Positions 35,723-47,363 of a DNA stretch of 64,000 nucleotides are shown here, in pieces. Position 1 is the stretch's first letter, and each line of letters opens with the position of its first letter. The notes beneath the pieces were generated by a model. It made no database searches and had not been told where the DNA came from. It worked only from the letters and a program-made list of their open reading frames with translations. This DNA comes from Paramecium tetraurelia (Eukaryota; Ciliophora; Oligohymenophorea; Peniculida; Parameciidae), in NCBI RefSeq assembly GCF_000165425.1, contig NW_001798983.1, positions 127,259 to 191,258 on the forward strand, in the 5' to 3' direction. The position numbers and the translations under genes were made by a program.

Positions 35723-36658
35723 GAATGGATTTTGGATAGTTTAGAATAGTAATCTGGAGAGGTTTGATATATTGTTCTACAAGGTACCAACTATGTTATA
35801 AATGAGTTCTATAGTTGTAATGATGGTTTGATAGAGATTGATAACAATTGCAAAAGCAGTTGCAATGGCATACATATATAATTGAATCAGTAAAATGAAT
35901 TTATAGAATAGATTCTCATGGGATAGAGCATATCTCACATATAAGTTATTGTAAGTGTATATTCTCATGAATAAATCGGATATTAAAATAAAAGGAAAGA
36001 GCAGTAGACTAGTAAGTAATGCCAATGAAATGCCAACCATTAATTTAAGAATAGTGAGTCCACAATCTCGAAGTCTAAAATTAGATTGTTTAATGTTATT
36101 TGTATGTTCACTATTAGTAGTTTTAATTCCTTTTTATTTCCTCTGTTTAATTCCTCTTTTTAGACTCAGTACAAAAATAACAATATTAATGCTAAATTTC
36201 CATTTTTACATAACTTCAGAATTCCAATTGTATTCCTTAATGGATTTCTACTTAAATTCATAATGCGGATTCCTAAATTGAATTCTCTTTTTTTGGTATT
36301 AAATTGTTTATGAGCCCAACATGCCCTTTTAAGTTTTAGAAATTTCTTCCTTATCCCCATGATCAGTAGTATTCTATTCGATTAGTTTATCCGATTCACT
36401 CTAATTTTAAATAACCAATTATAAGCGTTTGGGATTTTAGGATGAGTCATCTTTCAATTGTTATTTACAATGAATGCTGTTGGATGGGGAATAAATGTTT
36501 TGAGCTCCATATTTATTGTAGTCATTCATGGAATCTTTTATAGTATCATTAATTCGATTTAAACTGCTATCATCAGTAATTTAGACCATCTAGGTATTAT
36601 TAGGATCTTCATTGTCACCTTCATGAGTTTGATACTCCTTATAAATTGGTTTATTCAT
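35708..36658 (-). CDS. Multi-pass membrane protein, 316 residues, unknown function
   Basis: Single exon, ATG 36658 to TGA 35708-35710. The N-terminal 130 residues are acidic and Asn/Ser-rich (MNKPIYKEYQTHEGDNEDPN), then basic. TM segments follow: KFSINIVIFVLSL, LMVGISLALLTSLLLFPFIL and, after a short loop, YKFILLIQLYMYAIATAFAI. The end, QTIQNPFSKQK, is cytosolic-looking. Shorter standard-code frames inside it are artefacts of TAA/TAG being read as stops. No family recognised. Confidence 0.65.
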
Positions 36659-36958
36659 TAATTATTATATTTAACATAAAATAGACATTCAGTAAGGATT
36701 ATTCCATCGTATTTTACACAGCTAAGGCTTCTTCATTATTGTTGTTGATTCAAACATATTTAGAAATCTAGAATTAATTAGTATTTATCAATTAAATTTA
36801 TCCTACTGTAAGTAGGGTTCTCATCAATTTGAGAGGTAATTCTCCCTTTATTTGCAGAATTGTTATACTTCTAATAAATGAGTTTACAAATAAGAGTAGT
36901 TGATGTTAAGATTGCGAACCATGAAATACTGTCAAAAATTAATTATTATTTTAATAAA
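36659..36958. other. Divergent intergenic region
   Basis: 300 nt between two genes transcribed apart, therefore expected to hold both promoters. AT-rich, no motif recognised. Confidence 0.35.
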
Positions 36959-37377
36959 ATGGGTTGTGTTGCTTAGAAGAAAAAAGTGGAAAAGCAGATA
37001 TATAGAATGGAAACCTAAATAAAGAAGTTGGTTTAGTAGAATGAAGAGATGACAAATCAAATCAATACTATGCGAGAGTAGGAATAAATACTATCACAAC
37101 TTTGTGAGCAAAGATCTGAAAGATAGGTATTTACTTAATAATCTATAGAGAATAGATTTGACTGCTTTGACAGATGAATTAAACAGTCGATTTGAAAAGT
37201 TAAGAAATGATCTCAAATAAATTGATATTATTTGCGAGGAACAGAAACAGGCAAAGTTAAAGGAGATGTTGGAATGGAAGAATGTACGTGATGTATTAAT
37301 AATGCTAGTTATTTGATAAATTGGATAATGTATCTAAGAATAATTTATCTCAAATATCAGAGGAAGATGAATATTGA
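36959..37377 (+). CDS. Coiled-coil protein with N-terminal Met-Gly-Cys lipidation motif
   Basis: ATG 36959, introns of 22 nt (GTATTT...CTATAG) and 25 nt (GTACGT...GCTAG), TGA 37375-37377; about 123 residues. The start MGCVAQKKKVEKQIYRME gives Gly2 and Cys3 followed by a basic patch, the classic arrangement for N-myristoylation plus palmitoylation and membrane tethering. The rest is one long coiled coil (TQIKKLVQQNEEMTNQINTM, LTDELNSRFEKLRNDLKQID) with an acidic tail SEEDEY. No family recognised; a small membrane-anchored scaffold is a reasonable inference. Confidence 0.72.
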
Positions 37378-37427
37378 CCTTATTTTTGTATATAAATATA
37401 TATATAAATAACAAAGTGAATTATATT

Positions 37428-40057
37428 ATCATAAATACTACTACAATATTCTTTAGAGATCATTTATTTAAATTGGTTTGGTTAAGTAATCCTTCATACC
37501 GGCTTGTAAACATTCATTTTTCTATTCATTGCTTTCATACGCAGAACATCCTATTATTGTGATATTAATTCCGAATTTCTAGGATAATTCTAACAATTTC
37601 TTAGTCGTTTAAATTCCATTGATGCTTGGCATTTCCAAATCCATAAAAATCAATTTATAAAACTCATGATTTATTTACCATTTTTTTTCACACTTCTCTA
37701 TTGCAGAATACCCATTGCATGCTGAGTCTACTGAATCAAATCCTCTTATAATATTATTTAAATTTACAATCTATCTAGTTTCAACTTCATCATTTCGATA
37801 TTCATACAAGTGTCATCTACAATCAATATTTGAAAAGTCATAATAGCTTTGGTTGATCTTTTGAATATTGAGATGTGGTTGTGCACGTATACTTTATGGA
37901 TGCTTTCCTCTTGTTATTGTTACATAATTATAGACTCTTCGCTATCTTGATTACGTTCTTCCAAACTGTTCAATGATTAAATTTCATTTAAGTCTTAATA
38001 TCCTATTTGAAAGTAGAATATGGAGCCTAACATAATTCATAAAAACTACCTTTCTTATATTAAGATTTAAATTTTAGACCGCTTTGCAAATCCTAGTTCA
38101 AATTCTAAAGTATCTGGTTGCTGATTAATAATCCTAGGCCCACCCCAGATTTATTCATCTTCTTATGTTCTTCACTATTCCCTTTACCAAAAGCTTAGAA
38201 TATTTTTGCTTGATCCTCCTCTGTGATACCTATGCCTGTGTCAATGACTGACACATCTAATTTCTGATTGATGAATGAAACCTTGATGGTTACTGATCCA
38301 TCATCTGTGAATTTGAATGCATTGCCCAACAGATTGATCATAATCTGTTTTAGTCTACTTGAATCAGAGTATATAAACCTTGGAGCCTTGCTTTCATAAT
38401 TTATAAATAATTTTATTTATTTCTTTTCAGCTGTAACCTGAAATAAATCTGCACAACTTTCAAGTAATAAATTAAAATTAAATTTGGCTTTATTGATCTT
38501 AAATTTACCAACTTTTATTTGAGCCAAATCCAATAAATCATCACTTAAATTTAGTAAGTATTTAGCATTGTCCAAAGCAATTTTTATTTGTTTATTTATA
38601 TTTATAGGATAATTAGCCTTCATCACTCTCCTGCACTCTTTTTCCATGATTACTGTCTGTGATTAATGTTTTTATTCTTCATCTATCCCTAATTCCAACA
38701 TCTCTATAATACAATTCAAAGGAGTTCTGTATTCATGACTGACAAATGACAATGTTTTTGATTTCTGTTTGCTATATTCTTGTAAGGCTTAAATGTAATC
38801 TCGATGAGTTATATCCCTTATCAACATCAAAATATAGGGTGTGTCACTGATTAATGCATTGTACAATTTCACTTCGATTACTCTTTTTCTATTGCCATCC
38901 TAAGGTTTCTAGTTTCCATAAATTGCAATATGTTCCTGAATTAGTTCATTTGAATTCTTCATCTAGCTCTGAAATTCTGTTTTACTTAGTTGTTAAGCCA
39001 GCAATCTGATCTCTTGTTCCAAGATCTAATAATTTAATATCTATATTACTGTTTCTTCACACAAGGTATCACATTTTTTTAAGAAGACTCCTCTGCTTTC
39101 TAGGGAACTCAACACTGAATTTTGTCTTAGTATTTCTATTTTCTGAGATGTTTATAATTAATTGGTTTGGGATCTCCTTTGGCTACGAGAACCCTTATGA
39201 ATGAAATTACATGGAATTGGGGTTTGCTAAAATGTAGAAAATGAACTCATTGAATTTCTCTATTCTTATTGCTGCTTTTATTAAACATCGGTTATTTATT
39301 GTTGTTCCAAGTGGAATAATTTCTATAGAATCTCATCAGATGTCTCTGCCGTAGATAACTTCAACATATTTTCATTATGATATTCCAATTCTAGTTTCTT
39401 ATCACAGACTTTGAATAGCCCTATCCCTTGAGGGAAGATGCTTAGGATCTCCAATTTGTTGTCTCTGGGACTGTCATTGTGACTTGGTTTGTCTTGGAAT
39501 TTGACTCTCGAATGATTATTCGTATGGCCTGCACTATCAATCACAATTTTGTCAGGTATCTCTCCCTAGGTGTAACTATCAATGTTCCTCCTGTGCTTTT
39601 TATGTTTGGAATTATAAAATAAAATTAGCCAATGAAGTAAAATCGCTACAATCGACAGGTGAATTTCTTTTACGCTGTTGATTGAGCATAATATAAATAG
39701 TATAACTTCAGAAACTATGTGATGGACAATCAATAGCTTCTTAAGTTATATCGTTTATAAATTTATTTTTGTATTAAAGAACTCTTTGGTATTGCATAAT
39801 GCTAACACTTACATAGAGCAATGGTTTGAGCCAAAATAAATGGCCAAAAGCAAACTCCATTGTTACATCAAATCAAAATATTAAATATACTCCTTGATTT
39901 AAGTGATGAAACATAATATAATTCTTAAAACCTAAACAAGTCCGATCAATGCAGCTATTAAAATGTTGCCATTTCCAAAGATATTCTGAAACATCACCAA
40001 TAGAGTCACAATCATCATCATCAAGTTATCTTTAAACACTCTTTTGAATCTATTCAT
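37428..40057 (-). CDS. Hybrid membrane histidine kinase with receiver domain
   Basis: ATG 40057 (MNRFKRVFKDNLMMMIVTLL); several N-terminal TM segments; a PAS-like segment (ILSIFPQGIGLFKVCDKKLE); HisKA with H-box SFVSHEYRTPLNCIIEMLEL; HATPase_c with N-box RLKQIMINLLGNAFKFTDDG, G1 DTGIGI and G2 SGVGLGLLIS; strand GSIFYFQIG. The receiver domain has FQILIVDDTCMN, phospho-acceptor Asp in KLIFMDLEMPSINGIQ, TIIGCSAYES, and Lys in DYLTKPIQIN. Introns of 23 nt near 38056 and 37812. TGA 37428-37430. It should autophosphorylate on His and relay to its own Asp. Ligand unknown. Confidence 0.9.
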
Positions 40058-40855
40058 ATAACAAAAAATAATTAAATAATATAATCAATTAAGTTCTCAT
40101 CAAATACTTAAGTGGATTCGATATTTAAATGAATACTTTTTCTATTACCCTACCACTGACCTCAAATTCAACCCTTCGTTAAATTGGCGAATTGTGAACC
40201 ATCCTTTTAAGAATAAATTCATAAAAGCCAGTTTATTCATTTTATTTCTAACTGTACAATTTAATAACAATAGTTATTGTTTTCAACTAATCACTTAAAA
40301 TAATTTCATTTTATATTTATTACAAAAAGCCAAATTTGAATTCCTTTAAGAAAAAATTTAATCAACCTCCGAAATCCTTTATTTTAAAAGTAAACAATGG
40401 ATTCGACAATCCTTAATATTAATGTCTAAGGATTAAATTTAAATAATCCCTCATAAATGACGCTTATCTGGGGTCACCTTAAATGCCTCATCGATGCAGA
40501 TTANNNNNNNNNNNNNNNNNNNNNNNNNNNNNNNNNNNNNNNNNNNNNNNNNNNNNNNNNNNNNNNNNNAATAATTAATAATATATAATATAATGTAATT
40601 TTAAAAATCTATTTAAATAGAAATAAGAATATATTAATTATAGGAATGTTAAATTTCATATGACTTTAATTAAAAACTCTTTAAATTTTAAATGATATTA
40701 TTTATAGTCTGTATTTTTACACTATAAAACAGAAACCATTTATATTAATCTCTAGACATGCATTAAAATTTTAAAGGAAAAAGACCTTGTTTAGTTTAGA
40801 ATATGTGTAAGGAAATATTTTTGTAATATTCTTCATTCTAACAAAAATAAAAAAA
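40058..40855. other. Intergenic region with assembly gap (40504-40569)
   Basis: AT-rich spacer interrupted by 66 N. Just before the gap, an ATG at about 40397 opens a frame (MDSTILNINVQGLNLNNPSQ, MTLIWGHLKCLID) that runs into the N run, so a small gene broken by the gap cannot be ruled out. Nothing is recognised after the gap. Confidence 0.4.
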
Positions 40856-41665
40856 ATGTATTATAAATATAAATACTTGTTTTCTACATTGAAATTCAAT
40901 CCAAATAAGAACTATTATCAAGCCCTTAATCTCACAAACAAAGCAACTTAAGATGAAATTAAGAGTGCTTTCTACACTCTTGCTAAATTATATCATCCTG
41001 ACAAGAATCCGAATTCAATTGATTAATTTAAGGCAATTAATGAGGCTTACGAAGTGCTTAAAAATCCTACTACAAAGAAGGATTATGATGAAATTTAAGT
41101 AAACCCTGCAAAGTATTAGAAGTAGCAATATGAGAGAGAATATTACTAATAGAGTTGTAATAAAATATTGGATTTTTAGCTTATAAGTATTACAACCAAA
41201 ATCAAGGATAATATAGATAAGCATATGATGAATATCAAAAACAATAAGCATATAAATAATATCACTTTTATTCACGTTCAGGGTATGATTACTAAGATCC
41301 CTTCAGAGATTATCATAAGTATATGAAAGATGAGCAATTTGTAATTATTATTTAATACCGCTCCATAGGACAATTATTCTAAGAGAAATTCAGATACAAG
41401 ATATTTAATTATATTTATGATGGCAGCATCAGCTTTTATATTTTTTGAGTTGCTCGATCTATTTTCAAATAATAAGAAACTTATATTTACTGACTAAATT
41501 ACAGGATAATAATATATAACAACAAGACAAGAGTTAAGAAGTAAAGCATATATTAACAGAGAACAGTAAGAATTTGAACGAAGAAAAACTGAGTATAAAA
41601 TCATGTAATAGGAAGAGATAAGAAGAATTCGATAAAAAAAACTTGAATAAATGATTGAGAAATGA
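40856..41665 (+). CDS. J-domain (DnaJ/Hsp40) protein with a membrane segment
   Basis: Hsp70 co-chaperone. ATG 40856; introns of 23 nt (about 41160) and 28 nt (about 41341) restore the frame; TGA 41663-41665. After a short basic leader (MYYKYKYLFSTLKFNP), the J domain runs NYYQALNLTNKATQDEIKSA, LAKLYHPDKNPNSIDQF with the HPD motif, and AINEAYEVLKNPTTKKDYDE. A Tyr/Gln-rich linker follows, then TM RYLIIFMMAASAFIFFELLD and a charged coiled-coil end (RRIRQKKLEQMIEK). No Cys-rich G/F domain, so type III. The leader could target mitochondria (inference). Confidence 0.87.
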
Positions 41666-42153
41666 ATAAGTATTAAAAATTTATCTGAAATTAATTTATT
41701 TCAACCAAATCGTGTTGTTTACAAGACCCAATATTTATTCTTCCTTTTATCAAAAGGCATAATATGGTAATAGAGATTATGAAATTTTGAAAAAATTCTT
41801 GTTCACCTTAAATTTTAATTTAATATATTTTTATTAGACGCATTATTTTATAATGGTTTATCTGATAGTAAAAAGAAGTTATGATTTAGAGTTAAAGAAG
41901 AATTAAAGAATACAACCGGTTATTAATTTTAACTAAACCCTATTTTATGTGATAATTCTAATAATAGATTTAAAGTCTTAATATATTTTTATTATTAAAA
42001 TATAATATTAACATTAAGGAAGTTGTTATATTTGTTTTATCAATTCTAATAGTATTTTCTAAATATAATAAACAATTTCTTATTAGATTATATTTAATGC
42101 TATGATGATAGAATATTAGAATTCAATTAATAATTCTATTATATAAGCTAGGG
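41666..42153. other. AT-rich spacer
   Basis: About 490 nt of very AT-rich sequence with no supported coding frame or RNA gene. Confidence 0.4.
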
Positions 42154-42747
42154 ATGTCTATATTTGATCAGAACATCTTCTAAGAATGCTTGAATGATTT
42201 ATTGAATTTAAATATTCAATTTGAATAGAACTGCTATGAACCAACAATGATTGAATATCAAGAATTGTAAGAGGAACAGATCAGAAAATAAAATGATTAA
42301 GATAGTATTTAATAGGAACCAAGCTTATTTGAAATAGAAAAAGAGAGTGATGATAAGAAAGTAGATTATAAAAATTTGCCCAAATTGATAGGGAATAATT
42401 TCGAAAAATATTTGTTATAAAATGAAAGTTCGATTCCAAGAACAAAAGGATTGGAAATTTTTTTGAATTCGAGATTGAATAAAAAAAGTTTAAAAGATAA
42501 GTAGGTGTCAACCAAAATATCCGATTTGAGAGAAATGTGTTAATCTGACTTGCAATCTTAGAGAGCTTTTATCAAATATATAAAAAGGCAATTTATCATA
42601 GATTTGGTGTAGAGTCCCAAAATTGAGAATCCTTTAAAATATTTGAATGGGATTAGTACTTATTTTGCTACTGCTAACTAACCTGAGTACATGATTAGTA
42701 GTCATGTACTAAGGAAAAATAATAAAAAAATAAAAAAAAGAATGTGA
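42154..42747 (+). CDS. Unrecognised protein, upstream copy of a tandem pair
   Basis: Single exon, ATG 42154 to TGA 42745-42747, 197 residues. Acidic Gln/Glu-rich first third, then NLPKLIGNNFEKYLLQNESS, KGLEIFLNSRLNKKSLKDK, LREMCQSDLQSQRAFIKYIK and NPLKYLNGISTYFATANQPE ending YMISSHVLRKNN. The last 130 residues align by eye with the next gene. No domain recognised; composition suggests a soluble mainly helical protein. Confidence 0.7.
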
Positions 42748-42830
42748 TTTATTAATTTTAAATTCTAATAGAATTTGTTTTTATGATTTAACCTAATCAA
42801 AAGAACATTGTATTTTAATTATATTAAGAA

Positions 42831-43376
42831 ATGTATTTTAGTTAGAAATTTGGAGATGATGATACTTCAAACTAATTCATTTTTTAGGAAAATCCATCAT
42901 CAAGGATCTTATCTTATTAAGATTATGAAATTGTAAGTATTAATATAGAATTTTAGATGAGAATAGACCCTTATGTATCAACAGCTTAGACAATATCCAG
43001 CTTAATCAATCCGAAAAATGAAAAGTTTTGTTTTAAAAATTTTCCTAAACTCTTGGGGAATAAATTGGTCAAGAAAATACGCAAAGAAGCTAAAGTTCCT
43101 AAAGGAATCCAAACTCTCAAAGAAAAAAGAGCTAAGACTCGATAATCAGAAATTAAAATACAAGATTTATAGTAAGTTTGTAAAACTGATGATGTATCAA
43201 GATAGTATTTTCAAAGTTTTGTTGGTTATGACATGTTTTTACATATCTTAAATAGTAACAAAATTGAGGATCCTATTCGTCTTATACCTGTTATTAGTAA
43301 TTATTGGGCAGCTTCTAATGAGCCTGATAAAATGATAAGCAATTCCTTAATGAATAAATACTTTTAAACCTAATGA
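42831..43376 (+). CDS. Unrecognised protein, downstream copy of a tandem pair
   Basis: ATG 42831 (MYFSQKFGDDDTSNQFIFQE), a 24-nt intron near 42932, TGA 43374-43376. Matches its upstream neighbour at NFPKLLGNKLVKKIRKEAKV (vs NLPKLIGNN), PKGIQTLKEKRAK (vs RTKGLEIFLNSR), LQQVCKTDDVSRQYF (vs LREMCQSDLQSQRAF), PIRLIPVISNYWAASNEPDK (vs PLKYLNGISTYFATANQPE) and MISNSLMNKYF (vs MISSHVLRKN). Spacing between the two is 83 nt. A head-to-tail duplication with strong divergence; function unknown. Confidence 0.7.
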
Positions 43377-43726
43377 TATAATAATTAATATATCATATTT
43401 AATCAAAAATGACAGAATTTAAATACATTTTTCATTCAAATTTTTCTTATCATTATAAAATAAAAATTTAATTATCAAAGCCTAGATTTAACAAATTTTG
43501 AATAGTAAATTTTAATTAATAAATCATACGTATTTTGTTTAAGGAGGAAGAATTCAATCTAATCAATAGTGCCTAAAATATACAATTAGATATTAACAAA
43601 AGAGAGTACTTAAGATCAATTCTTAAGCATTTAACGATCATAGGACTAAGGAAGAACAATTTATATGGAACCTGATTACTTATAATATATATTGAATATG
43701 TTTTTATGTTTTATGTGATAATGAAT
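43377..43726 (+). other. Spacer with a coding-like stretch
   Basis: A + strand frame reading ESTQDQFLSIQRSQDQGRTI and YMEPDYLQYILNMFLCFM to TGA 43716-43718 looks coding, but I found no start or intron that completes it. It could be the remains of a third copy of the preceding tandem family or a small gene. It ends 10 nt before the antisense centrin stop. Confidence 0.25.
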
Positions 43727-44322
43727 TCATGCAAAGGTCTTTTTTGTCATAATATTGTAGAAATCTTCAAATGTTACTTAAGCATCTCCATCTGAGTCAG
43801 CTCTATCAATCATTTCTTACAATTCTGAATCGTCCATGGTTTCTCCTAATTCTTTGGCTACCTTTCTTAAATCCTTTAAGGTAATAACTCCTGCTCTCTC
43901 AGAATCAAACAAATTAAAGACTTTCTATTATGATTTAAGGTATATTATACTTAGATATCAGCTTTTGAATCTCTTTCACTAATTCTGGCTGTCATCAATT
44001 TCAAGAATTCTGCAAAATCAATTTAACCACTTCCATCTGTATCTAAATCACTAATCATTTAGTAAATGGTTTGATTTTTTGCTTCAAATCCCAAAGAAGT
44101 CATTGCAGCTTTTAATTCCTTTGGATCGATTGATTGGGTGCTTAATGATGATATAAACTAATACCCGTCTGTGTCAAATAAGTCAAATGCTTCTTTGATT
44201 TCCAAAACTTCCTCTTCGGTCAAACCAGGTTTAACAAATTCGGCTGGATTGAATTTTCCTGTTTGATTCTTTTAAGCAGGGGGAGCTTGTTATGGTGGTG
44301 GTTACTATCCTCTTCGTGCCAT
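43727..44322 (-). CDS. Centrin-like EF-hand protein
   Basis: ATG 44322 gives a Gln/Pro-rich head (MARRGQQPPPQQAPPAQKNQ) then [18 protein letters not shown], the centrin start. Introns of 24 nt (GTATTA...TTAAG) and 26 nt (GTATAA...TAATAG). EF-hand loops: [12 protein letters not shown] (good), DTDGSGQIDFAE (good), [12 protein letters not shown] (degenerate, probably no Ca2+), DSDGDAQVTFED (plausible). TGA 43727-43729. Centrins form Ca2+-sensitive fibres at basal bodies and in the infraciliary lattice of Paramecium. It lacks the aromatic C-terminal end seen in canonical centrin, so a centrin-related divergent member is possible. Confidence 0.88.
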
Positions 44323-44857
44323 TTATTAAGAAATATAATTATTTATTAAAAGATATTCACTAATTTATTTATGTATTTCTAATATTTATTTTCTTTTAAT
44401 GTATTATAAACAAAAACTGGTTTTCGATTGTCATAAATGTATATTAAATAATTATGAAAATCAAAAAAGCTCTTAATTCTAATTAGAATTAAGATCATAA
44501 ATCTCTTCCTTTATAAACTATTAATAGCAATTTCCATTCGTAATTGAAGAATTAAGAACATGGTTTATTTTTAAGATCTCTGACTATTCCAACTTTAGAA
44601 TGTAGAATTATTGAATTTCCTAAAAGACTAAATTTATCTCAAAAAAGAACCTTTAATTTGGAATATGTTATTCAAAATCTATGATTTTTCATAATTTATC
44701 AAATTAATTAATAGTTTTTTGATACTATTATTAGCAGTTGAAATTAAAAAATTTGATATATTGGAATTAACAAAGCCCTGAATTGAATAAATTAATAATA
44801 CAATGCAATAAAATATTTTAAAGAGATAGTCAATATTTAATGGAGTCTTAATGAAAC

Positions 44858-46520
44858 TCAATTTGATTAAATATTTAAGCTGAAGGTTCTTTTGAGGTTC
44901 AATTTCTTATTTCGAAAGTCATTATTAATATCTCCGTAGTAATCATCCTTTATCAAACCTTAATCAAACAAGTTCTTTATTTTCAGAACATGTACGGTAT
45001 TGTTTTTAGGATATTTAAATTGTTAAAGTATTTTACATTAAGGATTAATTGTCATTGTCTATGTTAAGACTCTATCAAATAATGAATCAAATTGAATTTT
45101 GAATTATTTTAATACATTACCTAATATGCTTATATAATTTATTACTATTGAACGGTTCTACTTTTTTTTTTAAGATTTGATTTTAGATTTAATTTTTAAA
45201 CTGAATTGACCTGCCATTATTACATTCTTAATCTCTTTTAAGAAACAAGGAGGATTGATCAATCACTTGATAAATAGGCAAAAATATGAGGTAAATCAAT
45301 ATAATGGAGATAAATATTAATAGAATGAAAATTGATAGTACAATTAAAGCAGTCCATTAAATTTCTCTATTAAATATTTCATTTAGATTTTCCATTTAAT
45401 CAGATATATCCTTCTCTATTTACAAATCATTAAAGAGAATTAAATAATAATTGATGTTTTTAAGCTTTTGTATCGTAATTACAACGTCTTTTTCATAAAC
45501 TGTATTATATCTACATAATACATTATGCATTCTTAAGTTGCAAGTAGACTAGATTATATTTTAGTTATAATAGCTAATGAGAGAATTCCAATCTTCGGCA
45601 TTGAACCCAGTAATTTCTTAGTCTGCAAAGTTTTTGAGTTCGGAAGAATTGGATATTGCTTTATTCTTATAGTTTGTCAATAACAATTGTCCTTTTTAGT
45701 CAGCTATCATAATGTTGATTGACTATGCTCTTAACATTTTGTTTGAAAATACAATGTCAGAACAATAAATTCCTTGAACATCCCAAACTAAATTTAGCAT
45801 TGATTACGTCATTGTCATTGAATACGTAGTTTCGGTTCCAAAATACTTGTAAACATCACTTAACTGAGTATTGTTGTATTTATCCTTTTTTAAATTTTCA
45901 AAATGCTATTGAAACCACATTCTCTCCTTAGGATGATAACTATCTACTTTTAGAATTTAAGGGTAAATGTAAGTAAATTCATATAGGTCTATTGAGGAGG
46001 AGAAATAAAATTGGTTAGGAAAAAAGGGATCATCTAAACCCATCAAGCCTAAAATAACTGAACTTACTAAAGAAGTATGATTTCTTAGAATTTACTCAAT
46101 TGGATCTTCTAAGGGTTCAACATCATTTTATTTTAGTGCCATATTTGCATAACATGGAATAGAAATGAAATGATCAGAAGGCAAGACTGAAGAGTTATAG
46201 TCACAGGGGCGAGTGATTGGTTTATTGATCCAAATTTTATTTCTTAATTAAAGCCAATATAATTAATTCAAATTAGTCAGGGTAATTTATGCTTATATGA
46301 TTTATGAAATTATACTTCTTGTAAATACGGAATTAAGTTATCCGTTTATAGAATTCGCTGAATTGGTTAAATGATTAAACATTCCCTTGAGCATACTATC
46401 CTTCTCACAATCACTTAGAATCTCCTAAATATAATACAAATTAATAGTCTAGGCCAATATTATTGAAGGTATGATTATAGCGAAAATTACACAATTGATA
46501 ATTAAAATCTGTGTTCTCAT
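44858..46520 (-). CDS. Cache-type membrane sensor, short cytoplasmic region
   Basis: ATG 46520 (MRTQILIINCVIFAIIIPSI, TM1), ectodomain with VFTRSIISQIIQAQITLTNL, FEYFGTETTYSMTMTQSML and LNLVWDVQGIYCSDIVFSNK, typical of double-Cache sensors, then TM2 ALIVLSIFILLIFISIILIY. The cytoplasmic part continues across a 49-nt removed segment to LKIKNLFDQGLIKDDYYGDI and stops at TGA 44858-44860. Related in layout to the Cache-TPR-vWA gene. In 44323-44857 another minus frame stays open (QKNLQLKYLIKLSFIKTPLN) and ends against the centrin gene, so the real C-terminus may be longer and the stop used here may be wrong. Ligand and output unknown. Confidence 0.6.
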
Positions 46521-47363
46521 TTTAAATTTTCCTAATTTAGAGCATAAACACCGACTTAAAATAGAAGTCTAGGCCTATTAATTCATAATTTGACTGATTA
46601 TTAAATAATATAATAGTTATCAAGCAGATTATTATATTAAAAACCTGATATATATATATATTTGTTCAAGCTAATTATATAAAATCCACCATTTATATTG
46701 AGTTTTAAAATTAGAAAAAAAAAATGCATACGTAATATTAATTTAAGGTTATTTTAAAGTTGACTTCCCAACATAATCCAATAATTAAATATGCATTTTT
46801 TCAGAGTTTAAGGTAATTATCAATTCAGTGGAAAGGAATGCTCATATGATTCAGCAAAGAATTTTACATAAACCTCCACATTTACATTAATCAATTAAGT
46901 TTAATTTTACATTACCATAATTATTAAATTTATATATTTATAATACATACTTATTTACATACATCATTCCATTATTACCAAATTATACGAAATAATATTT
47001 TAAGAAACTACCATCATATTTATGAATTGCTATTTTGTTCTAATATATTATTAAATTTCATCAGGAAGAGCTTACTTCACTCTTCTTTATAAGTTAAATT
47101 ATTTACACTTTGTTATGGTAATTTGAAAGAGGGCCATGATTGTAGAGGTATTATGATTGATGGCGAATTTTAATACAAGATGTTGTGTTGTAATTCAAAA
47201 TAGTTCATATTTAGAGTTTACATGATATTATATACTTTTATTAATAATAATAATGAATCAATAGTTTTTTGGAAACGCAAGATTGGCAATCCAAAGAGCA
47301 CAATAACTTCATTTATTCTTCACAGAATCAGTTATATATGACCAATTCAAATACACAGCTAAA
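46521..47363. other. Intergenic region with a long + strand open frame of doubtful status
   Basis: A + strand frame stays open from about 46950 to a TGA near 47340, reading KLFTLCYGNLKEGHDCRGIM and FQYKMLCCNSKQFIFRVYMI, but has no ATG at a sensible place. It may be an exon of an unresolved gene or chance. The left half of the region is low-complexity AT. Confidence 0.3.
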
